A stretch of 64,000 nt of DNA, from the NCBI GenBank assembly GCA_036563665.1, contig DATCLY010000029.1:62001-126000 (forward strand). The letters run 5' to 3'. Made by a program: the position numbers and the translations under genes. Of the stretch, positions 51,931 through 59,458 are shown one piece after another. Origin of the DNA: FEN-1219 sp036563665 (lineage in GTDB: Bacteria; Pseudomonadota; Gammaproteobacteria; Steroidobacterales; Rariloculaceae). Within the stretch, counting starts at the first letter, position 1. Each line of letters opens with the position of its first letter. The notes beneath the pieces were generated by a model, which was not told the DNA's origin, did no database searches, and saw nothing but the letters and a program-made list of their open reading frames with translations.

Positions 51931-53778
51931 TCACCGCGTCCGCTCGGGCAGGGCGAACACGAAGAGCTGGTTGCCCGTGCCCGGGCGCAGCTCCGGCGAC
52001 AGCCGCGCGAGGCCGAACGCGAGCCCCGAGCCGCCCGTGCTCACGGCGACGTACTGCCTGCCGTCCACCGCATAGGTGACGGGGTAGCCGTTCACGGGGG
52101 AGCCGAGGTTGACCTCCCACAGCACCTCGCCCGTCTCCTGATCGAAGGCGCGGAAGCGGCCGTTCACGTCGCCGCCGAACAGGAGGCCGCCGCCGGTGGC
52201 GACGAGCGACAGCATGCCCGCGCGCTGCTCGTACTTCCACGCCGTGCGGCCCGTCGAGGGCGAGATCGCATGGATGGTGCCCACGTTCTCCTCGCCCGGC
52301 GTGATCTGCACGCGGTTGCGGATCGCGTAGAGCTCCTCGATGCTCTGCTCCTCGGCCGCGGAGGTCGACATCATGCAAGTGTTCTGCAGCGGGTAATACA
52401 TGAGCCGCGTGAGCGGGCTATAGGCGCCGGCCGGATAGTTCTTGCCTCCGGAAGTGCTCGGGCAGATGAGCTTCTCCTGTCCGGCGGCCGTGAAGATCTT
52501 GTCCGGGTTCACGATGGCCCGGCCGGACTCCACGTTGATGTCCTCGATGACGTTCTGCTCGATCGTCTCGCGCGCCCACAGGAAGTCGCCGGTCTCGCGG
52601 TCCAGCGTGTAGACGAGGCCCGTCTTGCCCGGGATGCCGGTGATGACCTTGCGCACCTCGCCCGGCCGGACGCGCGGATTGATCCAGGCCACGGCGTCCG
52701 GATCCGGCGCCACCTCCGTCTCGATCAGCAGCCGCTCGAACGGATGGTCGAGGTCCCAGTGATCCACGACGTGCTGGAAGTGCCACACGATCCGGCCCGT
52801 CTCGGCGTCGAGCGCCAGCGTGGAGTTGTGATAGAGGTGCTGCTCCTCGTTACCGCCGAGCATGAACTTCGGCGCGGGGGCCGTGACCGACGTGCCCACG
52901 TAGATGCGGTTCGTCTCCGGGTCGTAGCTCGGCACCATCCACATGCCCACGTGCCAGCGCTTCTCGTACGGCACGTCGCCCCAGGTCTCGCTGCCGGGCT
53001 CGCCGGGCTTCGGGATCGTGCGCGTGCGCCAGAGCTCGCGTCCCGTCTCGGCGTCGAAGGCCGTCACCACGCACGCTTCGGGCCCGCCTTCGGGCTCGCA
53101 GCTGCGACCCGAGATCACCTTGCCGCCGGGGATGCTGATCGGGCCCGAGCTGTTCTTCGCGCCGCGCCGGTAGTCGAGGATCAGCGATTCCCAGACGAGG
53201 TTGCCGGTTCGCGCGTCGAGCGCGTACGCGTAGCCGTCCGCGCCGTTGTCGAGGATGTGGTTGCCGTAGATGGCGAGGTTGCGGTTGGTGGGCGCGGCGG
53301 GGAAGTACTCGCCGACGTCCTCCGGCACGCGCCGCCGGTACTCCCAGATCAGCTCGCCCGTGGCGGCGTCGATGGCCTGCGTGATGTCGTTCGGGTTCGG
53401 GAAGAACATGACGCCGTCGTGGACGAGCGGCGTGCCTTCCTGGTCGCCCGGCGCGAGCGCACGCGTCCACACGAGCGTGAGCTGCGAGACGTTGCGCCGG
53501 TTGATCTGGTCGAGCGGGCTGTAGCCCCAGCTGTCGAGCGTGCGGCGCCACATGAGCCAGTCCTCGGGATCCGGGTTGCGCAGCATCTCGTCCGTGACCG
53601 GCTCGAAGTTGCGCAGCCGTGCGGCGGCCGGCGAGTCGGGCGCCACCGGGATGGCGGCGGTTTCTTGCGGCGATGCCGGTGAGGCGAGCGCCGTGCAGAT
53701 GGCCGCGCCGAGCGCGGTAGCAAAGCGACGAACGGACGGCGCGGCCAGCGCGTTGCGGTGCAGCGACGGGCGGTGCAT
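51931..53778 (-). CDS. PQQ-type quinoprotein dehydrogenase-like protein (copy 1)
   Basis: Secreted propeller protein of 615 residues, paralogous along its whole length to the next gene (FEPVTDEMLRNPDPEDWLMWRRTL, DITQAIDAATGELIWEYRR, VVDHWDLDHPFERLL). The SGRSCEPEGGPEACV segment with two Cys is shared by both copies. The N-terminus adds a longer signal region (MHRPSLHRNALAAPSVRRFATALGAAICTALA). It is first of the pair, with an extended -10 promoter upstream. A symporter gene precedes it on the same strand, with 74 bases between. The two proteins may form a heterodimer or act on related substrates. Confidence 0.88.
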   Translation of the reverse strand: MHRPSLHRNALAAPSVRRFATALGAAICTALASPASPQETAAIPVAPDSPAAARLRNFEPVTDEMLRNPDPEDWLMWRRTLDSWGYSPLDQINRRNVSQLTLVWTRALAPGDQEGTPLVHDGVMFFPNPNDITQAIDAATGELIWEYRRRVPEDVGEYFPAAPTNRNLAIYGNHILDNGADGYAYALDARTGNLVWESLILDYRRGAKNSSGPISIPGGKVISGRSCEPEGGPEACVVTAFDAETGRELWRTRTIPKPGEPGSETWGDVPYEKRWHVGMWMVPSYDPETNRIYVGTSVTAPAPKFMLGGNEEQHLYHNSTLALDAETGRIVWHFQHVVDHWDLDHPFERLLIETEVAPDPDAVAWINPRVRPGEVRKVITGIPGKTGLVYTLDRETGDFLWARETIEQNVIEDINVESGRAIVNPDKIFTAAGQEKLICPSTSGGKNYPAGAYSPLTRLMYYPLQNTCMMSTSAAEEQSIEELYAIRNRVQITPGEENVGTIHAISPSTGRTAWKYEQRAGMLSLVATGGGLLFGGDVNGRFRAFDQETGEVLWEVNLGSPVNGYPVTYAVDGRQYVAVSTGGSGLAFGLARLSPELRPGTGNQLFVFALPERTR

Positions 53779-53809
53779 CGGAATCCCCCTGAGGACGCGA
53801 ACGCCCCGA

Positions 53810-53818
53810 ATCTTACCA
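53810..53818 (-). promoter_or_regulatory. Candidate extended -10 promoter for the quinoprotein pair
   Basis: On the minus strand TGG (53818-53816) directly precedes TAAGAT (53815-53810). Transcription would start near 53803, about 25 bases before ATG 53778. No good -35 box is visible. Confidence 0.42.
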
Positions 53819-53852
53819 GCAACTCGGAAATAGTCTCCGGGTGGCCGCCGGC

Positions 53853-55286
53853 TCAGACCGCCGTCGGATCCCGGGCGGCGCCCGGAGGCTGCGCCGCCGC
53901 CCGCGCCGCCCGCGGCGAGGCCACGACGCTGCCCGCGAGCGCGACGCCGACGTAGGCCCCGAGCGCGCTCGCGAGCGACGCGAGATAGGGCGCGCGCCAC
54001 TCGAGGGCGTACTCGCCGAGCGCCCACACGGCCATTCCGGTGCCGAGCGCCGCCAGCGCGCTGCTCGGCCCGCCGAAGCGGCTGAAGAGACCGAACATGC
54101 CCACCACGAAGATGCCGGAGCTGCCGAACGCTGACGCCGTCTCCACGAGCGCGTAGATGCCCTCGGCGTGCAGCGCTATCACGTAGGCCGCGACGCCCAA
54201 GCCCGCCACGCCGAGCCGCGCGATGCGCACCTTGGCGCGTTCGTCGAGCCCGGGCCTGAGCGGCAGCACGACGTTGTGCGAGATCAGCGAGGCGGCCGCG
54301 AGCAGCGCGCTGTCCACGGTGGAGAGGATCGCCGAGATCAGCGCGCCCGCGAACACGACGTACGCGAGCGTGCCGAGGTGCCGCTCGGCCAACACGGCGA
54401 TGAGCTGCTCCGGCTCCTCGAGGTCGGGCACGAGCCGGGGCCCGGCGAGGCCGAGCAGCACGGGCACGAGGCCCACGGCCACGTAGAGCGCCGCGCCGAG
54501 CAGGGTGGCGTTGCGGGCGGTGGCCGCGCTGCGGCAGCCCAGCATGCGCGACAGGAGCTCCACCGCGAGCATCGAGCCGAGCACGGGCACGGCCCAGGCC
54601 TCCGCGATGTCGAGCCAGTCGGTGCCCTCCGTGCCGAGCGGCTGGAGTCGCGACGGCTCCACGAGCGCGGCGAGTCCCGGGAGGCCGCCGTTCGCGTTCG
54701 CCACGAGCGCGAGCAGCACGACGAGGCCCACGACCAGCGCGACGCCCTGCACGAGGTCCGTGATCGCGTCTGCGAGCAGCCCGCCGACGACCGTGTAGCC
54801 CACGACGAACACCGCGGCCGCCGTGATGGCTACGGACACCTCGAGGTCGGACGCCGCGCTCACGACCTGGCCGAATGCGCGGATCTGGGCCGCCGCCCAG
54901 ATCACGGACGTCGGCACCATGAGCAGGATGGCCACGCGCTCGACGCCGGCCGAGTAGCGTTCGCGGAACAGATCGCCGAACGTCGTGTACTTGCGGCGCC
55001 AGAGCGGTGCTGCCACGACGGCGCCCGCCACGAGCAGGCAAAGCCCGTAGCCGAACGGATCCGCCGAGCCGCCCGAGAGCCCTTCGGTGTAGATCGAGCC
55101 CGCGGCGCCGACGATCGTCTCCGCGCCGAACCAGGTGGCGAAGATCGAGAACGCGGCGAGGCCGAGCCCGAGGCGCCGCCCGGCGAGCACGTAGTCGGTC
55201 TCGCTCGCGATGCGCCGGGAGACCAGCACGCCGATGGCGAACTGCACCGCGAGGTAGGCCAGCACGCCGATCAATACCGGTTGCAA
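53853..55286 (-). CDS. Sodium:solute symporter family protein
   Basis: Inner-membrane SSS transporter of 477 residues with about 13 helices. Family features include FSIFATWFGAETIVGAAGSIYTEGLSGGSADPFGYG, YTVVGGLLADAITDLVQGV and the sodium-site-type helix FAGALISAILSTVDSALLAAASLISHNV. No ATG gives a normal N-terminus. A TTG at 55286 follows GGGAGG at seven bases and yields MQPVLIGVLAYLAVQFAIGV, so I choose it. It is upstream of the quinoprotein pair and divergent from the SxGxWxGD tandem genes. It may import the product of the periplasmic oxidation, by position only. Confidence 0.87.
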   Translation of the reverse strand: MQPVLIGVLAYLAVQFAIGVLVSRRIASETDYVLAGRRLGLGLAAFSIFATWFGAETIVGAAGSIYTEGLSGGSADPFGYGLCLLVAGAVVAAPLWRRKYTTFGDLFRERYSAGVERVAILLMVPTSVIWAAAQIRAFGQVVSAASDLEVSVAITAAAVFVVGYTVVGGLLADAITDLVQGVALVVGLVVLLALVANANGGLPGLAALVEPSRLQPLGTEGTDWLDIAEAWAVPVLGSMLAVELLSRMLGCRSAATARNATLLGAALYVAVGLVPVLLGLAGPRLVPDLEEPEQLIAVLAERHLGTLAYVVFAGALISAILSTVDSALLAAASLISHNVVLPLRPGLDERAKVRIARLGVAGLGVAAYVIALHAEGIYALVETASAFGSSGIFVVGMFGLFSRFGGPSSALAALGTGMAVWALGEYALEWRAPYLASLASALGAYVGVALAGSVVASPRAARAAAQPPGAARDPTAV

Positions 55287-55313
55287 GACAAAGCCTCCCG
55301 CCCCTCGAGCCCC

Positions 55314-55322
55314 TGTTATGAT
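55314..55322 (+). promoter_or_regulatory. Candidate extended -10 promoter for the tandem SxGxWxGD genes
   Basis: TGT followed by TATGAT (55317-55322) fits an extended -10. Transcription would start near 55329. The ATG at 55318 lies inside this element, which favours the start at 55366. Confidence 0.48.
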
Positions 55323-55365
55323 GTCTCCGCGCTTCCCGATCAGGAGTCGAACGAGACCGGCGACG

Positions 55366-56253
55366 ATGACCAGCACGAAGACCCACGCGATCCGAATTCT
55401 ACCGGCAGCGCTGCTCGTGCCGGCCCTCGCGGCCGCCGACATCGAGCTGCCCGGCACGAAGGAAGGCATGACCGAGCTCGGGCGCCGCCACGCAACCGCC
55501 TGGGATCTCTACCAGTTCTTCCTCGAGCAGGCCGACGGCGGCGACCGCAAGGGACCCGCCGACATGCCCGACTGGTCGGGCGTGTACACCCGCAACGGCA
55601 TCATCTTCAACTTCGATCCGGATCAGGGGCGCGATCGCCTGCCGACGGCGAAGCTCACGCCGGAGTACCAGCGGCGCCTCGAGGAGAAGCTCGACCGCAT
55701 CGAGCGCGGCATCGAGTACGACCCGCTCTCCGAATGCGCGCCGCCGGGCCACCCGCGCTGGCTCACCGAGCCGTTCCTGCGCGAGTTCGTGCCCACGCCG
55801 AAGCAGACGTGGCTCATCAACGAGATGGTCAACGACATTCGCCGCGTGTACACGGACGGCCGGGGCCACACGCCGGAGGAAGAGGCCTATCCCACGTACA
55901 ACGGCGATTCCATCGGATTCTGGGACGGAGACCGCCTCGTGGTGCACACCAATCAGCTCATGGCCGGGCAGTACCAGCGCACGCAGCCCGAGTACACGGA
56001 GCAGGTGGAGACGGTCGAGATCTGGGAGAAAGTGGACGACCGCAACATCGTGGCGCACGTGTGGGTGTACGACCCGCCGGTGCTCGCGGAGCCGTGGTAC
56101 GTCAAGCAGACCTACACGAAGCTGTCGGACGAGCAGAGCCTGCGGATCCGGTACTGGCACTGCGCGGAGAACCCGAACAACGTCGTCATTCGCACGGAAG
56201 AGGGCTCGTCGCAGTTCCGCGACTTCACTTTCACGGACGAGGACGATCAATGA
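55366..56253 (+). CDS. Secreted SxGxWxGD-family protein (tandem copy A)
   Basis: Exported protein of 295 residues. ATG 55366 begins a signal peptide (MTSTKTHAIRILPAALLVPALAAA). The mature part has ELGRRHATAWDLYQFF, DMPDWSGVYTRNG, a Cys motif ECAPPGHPRWLTEPFLREF, IRRVYTDGRGHTPEEEAYPTYNGDSIGFWDGDRLVVHT, and the end YWHCAENPNNVVIRTEEGSSQFRDFTF. It belongs to a subgroup with its neighbour at 56264. Compared with the other four paralogues it has an added N-terminal helical segment and a C-terminal WHC motif. No function is known. Confidence 0.83.
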   Translation: MTSTKTHAIRILPAALLVPALAAADIELPGTKEGMTELGRRHATAWDLYQFFLEQADGGDRKGPADMPDWSGVYTRNGIIFNFDPDQGRDRLPTAKLTPEYQRRLEEKLDRIERGIEYDPLSECAPPGHPRWLTEPFLREFVPTPKQTWLINEMVNDIRRVYTDGRGHTPEEEAYPTYNGDSIGFWDGDRLVVHTNQLMAGQYQRTQPEYTEQVETVEIWEKVDDRNIVAHVWVYDPPVLAEPWYVKQTYTKLSDEQSLRIRYWHCAENPNNVVIRTEEGSSQFRDFTFTDEDDQ

Positions 56254-56263
56254 GGAGAACGGC

Positions 56264-57202
56264 ATGAGAGGGACGACGGCGGGGCTCGGCTGGGCGGCGC
56301 TCGTGCTGCTCGGGGCCTGCACGCCCGAGCAGGGCGCGAACGAAGGGCCGGCTGCCGGGGACGCCCCCGATGCCGCGCAGGCGGCGGAGCTGCTTCCGGC
56401 GGATCGCGAAGGGCGCGCGGCGCTCGGCCGCGAGCACGCCACGGCGCGCGAGCTCTACGACGCGCTGCGGGCGCGCGCCGGGGGCGACGGACGGCTCTCC
56501 CTCGACGACATGCCGGACTGGAGCGGGCTCTGGACCCGCGTCGGCCCGCCGTTCTTCGACCCGGCGCAGCCGGAGGGCGTGCTCACGACGGCCAAGCTCA
56601 AGCCCGAGGCGCGCGCCGAGCTCGAGCGGCGGCGCGAGCTCGCCGCGCAAGGCATCGAGTACGACCCGATCAGCGACTGCAGCCCGCCCGGATTTCCCCG
56701 CTGGCTCGCGATCCCGTTCCTCCGGGAGTTCATCGTCACGCCAGATCAGACGTGGCTCTTCTCGGAGACGACCAACAACATGCGGCGGATCTACACCGAC
56801 GGCCGCGACCATCCGCCCGCCGAGGACGCCTATCCGCTCTACTACGGCGACTCCATCGGCTTCTGGACGGACGACCACAGGCTGGTCATCCACACGAGCC
56901 AGATCCAGGAGAACATCTTCCACCGCAACGATCCGCGGCACTCCGATCAGCTCGAGACGGTGGAGGTTTGGCGGAAGACCGACGATTCCACGATCACGGC
57001 GGACGTGTGGGCGTACGATCCCGTCACGCTCGAGGAGCCGTGGTACGTGCAGCAGACGTACAAGCAGGTGCCGAATCCCGACAAGTCGCTCAGGATCGAT
57101 TACTGGCACTGCTTCGAGAACCCCAACAACACGATCATCCAGACCCAGGAAGGCGGCTCGAGCTTCCGCGACTTCACGTTCACCGAGCAGGACGACCGCT
57201 GA
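56264..57202 (+). CDS. SxGxWxGD-family lipoprotein (tandem copy B)
   Basis: Lipoprotein of 312 residues with lipobox LLGAC at residues about 16-20. It is clearly paralogous to the gene before it: LGREHATARELYDALRARAGG, DMPDWSGLWTRVG, DCSPPGFPRWLAIPFLREF, MRRIYTDGRDHPPAEDAYPLYYGDSIGFWTDDHRLVIHT, and YWHCFENPNNTIIQTQEGGSSFRDFTF. The core shows SIGFW but the Gly-Asp that follows is replaced by TDDH. It starts 10 bases after the copy A stop, so both are on one transcript. One copy is periplasmic and the other lipid-anchored. The function is unknown. Confidence 0.84.
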   Translation: MRGTTAGLGWAALVLLGACTPEQGANEGPAAGDAPDAAQAAELLPADREGRAALGREHATARELYDALRARAGGDGRLSLDDMPDWSGLWTRVGPPFFDPAQPEGVLTTAKLKPEARAELERRRELAAQGIEYDPISDCSPPGFPRWLAIPFLREFIVTPDQTWLFSETTNNMRRIYTDGRDHPPAEDAYPLYYGDSIGFWTDDHRLVIHTSQIQENIFHRNDPRHSDQLETVEVWRKTDDSTITADVWAYDPVTLEEPWYVQQTYKQVPNPDKSLRIDYWHCFENPNNTIIQTQEGGSSFRDFTFTEQDDR

Positions 57203-57252
57203 GAAAGATCGCGCCTGCGAAGGCTCTCCCACCCGGCTGTCGAACGAAGCCT

Positions 57253-57280
57253 GTGGGAGCGGCTTTCGAGCCGCGATTCC
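57253..57280. repeat. REP-type sequence, second copy
   Basis: GTGGGAGCGGCTTTCGAGCC leads into GCGATTCC at the end of this span. GCGGCT and AGCCGC form the stem. The GTGGGAGCGGCTT start is identical to the REP palindrome at 6594-6605, and the GCGATTCC tail matches canonical gammaproteobacterial REPs. It lies between convergent stops at 57202 and 57288. Confidence 0.6.
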
Positions 57281-57287
57281 GCAGCCG

Positions 57288-57818
57288 TCAGTCCATCGGG
57301 GTTCCGAACGGCGCGATCTCCGGCTGGTAGCCGCGGCTCACGAGCCACTTGTGCAGCGCCGGTCCGGTGCCTTGCGGCCAGGGCTTCACCTTCGCGAGCG
57401 GCACGGCCTTCCAGTCGGCGAGCTCCTCCGCGCAGAGCCGCACCTCGCCGGCGTGCGCACGGACGTGGTAGACGAGGATGATCTGGTTCAGGCGCTCGAA
57501 AGGGTAGATGCCGATCATCTCGCCCAGGTCGGCCTTGAGGCCGAGCTCCTCCTCCACCTCGCGCAGCACGGCCTGCTCGGGGTGCTCGCCCCGCTCGAGG
57601 AAGCCCGTGACGAGCCCGTACCAGGTTTCCGGCCAGCCGTGGCTGCGGACCATGAGCAAGGCGCCGTCGCGCTCGACGATCGCGCCGACCACCGGCACGG
57701 GGTTGTTCCAGTGGGTGAACCCGCACGCGGGGCAGACGAGGCGCTCGCGTCCGCCCCGCTCGGCGGCCGTGAGCTCGGTGCGGCAGAGCGGGCAGTAGCG
57801 GTACGGCGTGGCGCTCAT
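57288..57818 (-). CDS. Nudix hydrolase with N-terminal zinc ribbon
   Basis: Protein of 176 residues. Two CxxC pairs (Cys9/Cys12 and Cys29/Cys32) form a zinc ribbon, as in NADH pyrophosphatase-like enzymes. The Nudix box follows in GFLERGEHPEQAVLREVEEELGL, with all catalytic glutamates present. It should hydrolyse a nucleoside diphosphate linked to another group. NADH is possible but not shown. ATG 57818 gives the ribbon at the N-terminus; a start at 57836 adds six residues. Confidence 0.92.
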   Translation of the reverse strand: MSATPYRYCPLCRTELTAAERGGRERLVCPACGFTHWNNPVPVVGAIVERDGALLMVRSHGWPETWYGLVTGFLERGEHPEQAVLREVEEELGLKADLGEMIGIYPFERLNQIILVYHVRAHAGEVRLCAEELADWKAVPLAKVKPWPQGTGPALHKWLVSRGYQPEIAPFGTPMD

Positions 57819-57862
57819 CGCCCGTAGTCTACACAAGCGCCGGGTTACGTCCGGAAAAGGCA

Positions 57863-57963
57863 GGGCCGCGCCCGCAAAAGCGCGGGGCCGCGCCCGGAAA
57901 GCCGAAAGCGCTGGCGCGGTGACTCTACGGAGCGAACGCGCGGGGGGTCTCTACGGAGCGAAC
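57863..57963. repeat. Two sets of short direct repeats at a gene 3' end
   Basis: GGGCCGCGCCCG occurs at 57863-57874 and 57885-57896 (period 22). CTCTACGGAGCGAAC occurs at 57923-57937 and 57949-57963 (period 26). The second copy of the latter contains the last codons and stop of the minus-strand gene at 57951. This looks like local slippage duplication. Confidence 0.6.
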
Positions 57964-58958
57964 AGCTCCGCGTAGTTCTTGTTGTTCTCGGCGCAGACGT
58001 ACTCGCCGATCTCCCACGCGGGGTGCAGCACCAGCGTCCCGCGGTAGCGCACGGGCTCGGCGAACACGGTGGGGTCCTCGACGATCGCCTCGTACTCGAT
58101 GGCGTCGTACGCCACGCGGCGATAGCGCTCCGTCACGCGCATGGATTCCGTGTGCCGGTGGCCGCTCACGAGCGTCTTGTCGTTGAAGCCCGCCACGTCC
58201 ACCACGAGCGTGTCTCCCTCCCAGCGCGCCACCGAGTGCCCCATCCAGGTGGGATCGAGGTCCTCGGGGTGCTGCGCGCCGACGCGGATGATGCGAAAGA
58301 GGTTGTAGGCCTCGTAGAGGATCACGACCACGTCGGGCCGCTGAACGATCTGCAGCGGATACGGCATCATCGTGGCCGCCGGCACGCCGGGCGGCAGGCA
58401 GTCGGCGCCCAACCCCAGGTCGGCGTCGCGGGGCGGCACGCGGTAGCCCTCCGCGCCGGGCGCGAGCACGATGGGCGCGGCGAGCCGCACGTCGCGGCCC
58501 CCGAGATAGACGCCGGAGAGATCCGGCTTGCCGTCGGGCAGGCGCGGCACCGCGCGTTCCTCCGCCGGCGCGGGGGCCGCGGCGGCCGCCGCACCGTCGC
58601 CGCCAGCCACCGTGACGGTCACCGCGCGCGTCTCGCTGCCGCCGCTCCCCGTGACGGTGAGCGTGTAGGTCGTGGTCGCCGTCGGCGTGACGCGGCGCGT
58701 GCCGCGGGTGGGCACGGCGCCCACGCCGGGCTCGATGGACATGGAGTAGGTGTTGAGCGCCTCCCAGCGCAGCGTCGTCGATTCGCCGGCCGCGATCGAC
58801 GCCGGAGTCGCCTCGAAAGACAGGATCTCCGCCGGCGGCCCGGCCGGCGCCTCACCGGGGAAGCCGGCCGGCGGAGGCGCCTGAGCGAACGCGGCGCCGG
58901 CGCCGAGCAGGGCCAACGCGGCGAGCCGAGCGGCGCCGCGCAGCACGAGCGCGCTCAT
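57951..58958 (-). CDS. Secreted Ig-like plus SxGxWxGD-family protein
   Basis: Exported protein of 335 residues. After the signal peptide (about residues 1-26), residues about 42-120 form an Ig-like beta domain (PPAEILSFEATPASIAAGESTTLRWEA, TPTATTTYTLTVTGSGG). Residues about 140-335 form the family domain: RLPDGKPDLSGVYLGG, DCLPPGVPAATMMPYPLQIVQ, VILYEAYNLFRIIRVG, the core MGHSVARWEGDTLVVDVAGFND, and the end EYVCAENNKNYAELF. ATG 58958 shares ATGA with the upstream DUF6152 stop. It is the same DUF6152 plus family-domain pairing as at 16049/16496 and 14829. The Ig-like insert is unique among the six copies. Confidence 0.85.
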   Translation of the reverse strand: MSALVLRGAARLAALALLGAGAAFAQAPPPAGFPGEAPAGPPAEILSFEATPASIAAGESTTLRWEALNTYSMSIEPGVGAVPTRGTRRVTPTATTTYTLTVTGSGGSETRAVTVTVAGGDGAAAAAAPAPAEERAVPRLPDGKPDLSGVYLGGRDVRLAAPIVLAPGAEGYRVPPRDADLGLGADCLPPGVPAATMMPYPLQIVQRPDVVVILYEAYNLFRIIRVGAQHPEDLDPTWMGHSVARWEGDTLVVDVAGFNDKTLVSGHRHTESMRVTERYRRVAYDAIEYEAIVEDPTVFAEPVRYRGTLVLHPAWEIGEYVCAENNKNYAELFAP

Positions 58959-59326
58959 ACTCGCGACCACACGCGGAGTTGCGTGCCGTCCTCGAGCTCG
59001 ACGATGGCGCCGCGCATGGCGGCGGCGCCCGTCTTGGCCGGCGCACCCGTGCACTTGATCGTGTCGCCGACCTCGACCGTGTCGCGCGTCCAGCCGTAAC
59101 GGCGCATCAGCACGGGCGGATCGAGCTCCATCGCCCACTCCGCCGTCGTTCCGTCCTCGCCTTGCACCTCGAAGTAGACGAACACGTGCGGGCTCGTCCA
59201 TTCGATGCGCGTGACGACGCCCGACAGCGTGGTGAGGTGATCGGTGTCGTACATGGCGATGGAATGGTGGGCCGCGAGCGGCGCGGCGGCGAGCAGCGCA
59301 ACGGGCAGGAAGAGGAGCCTGGTCAT
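58955..59326 (-). CDS. DUF6152 family secreted protein
   Basis: Periplasmic protein of 123 residues. The signal peptide MTRLLFLPVALLAAAPLAA is followed by HHSIAMYDTDHLTTLSGVVTRIEWTSPHVFVYFEV and YGWTRDTVEVGDTIKCTGAPAKTG. The HH start and SPHV motif are those of the DUF6152 relatives at 16049 and 14829. It is translated first in a coupled pair with the SxGxWxGD protein at 57951. Its function is unknown. Confidence 0.86.
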   Translation of the reverse strand: MTRLLFLPVALLAAAPLAAHHSIAMYDTDHLTTLSGVVTRIEWTSPHVFVYFEVQGEDGTTAEWAMELDPPVLMRRYGWTRDTVEVGDTIKCTGAPAKTGAAAMRGAIVELEDGTQLRVWSRV

Positions 59327-59458
59327 GCGCGGTTCCGGCGGCTGTCGAGGCGCCGGATTATACCTTGGCGCGGGCAGCGGCCCGGGCGCCGCGTGGCGCC
59401 TTGCGGGCGGCGATCGCGCGATGACAGACTGCCCGGTCGGCACCGCGCCCCGAAGGCC

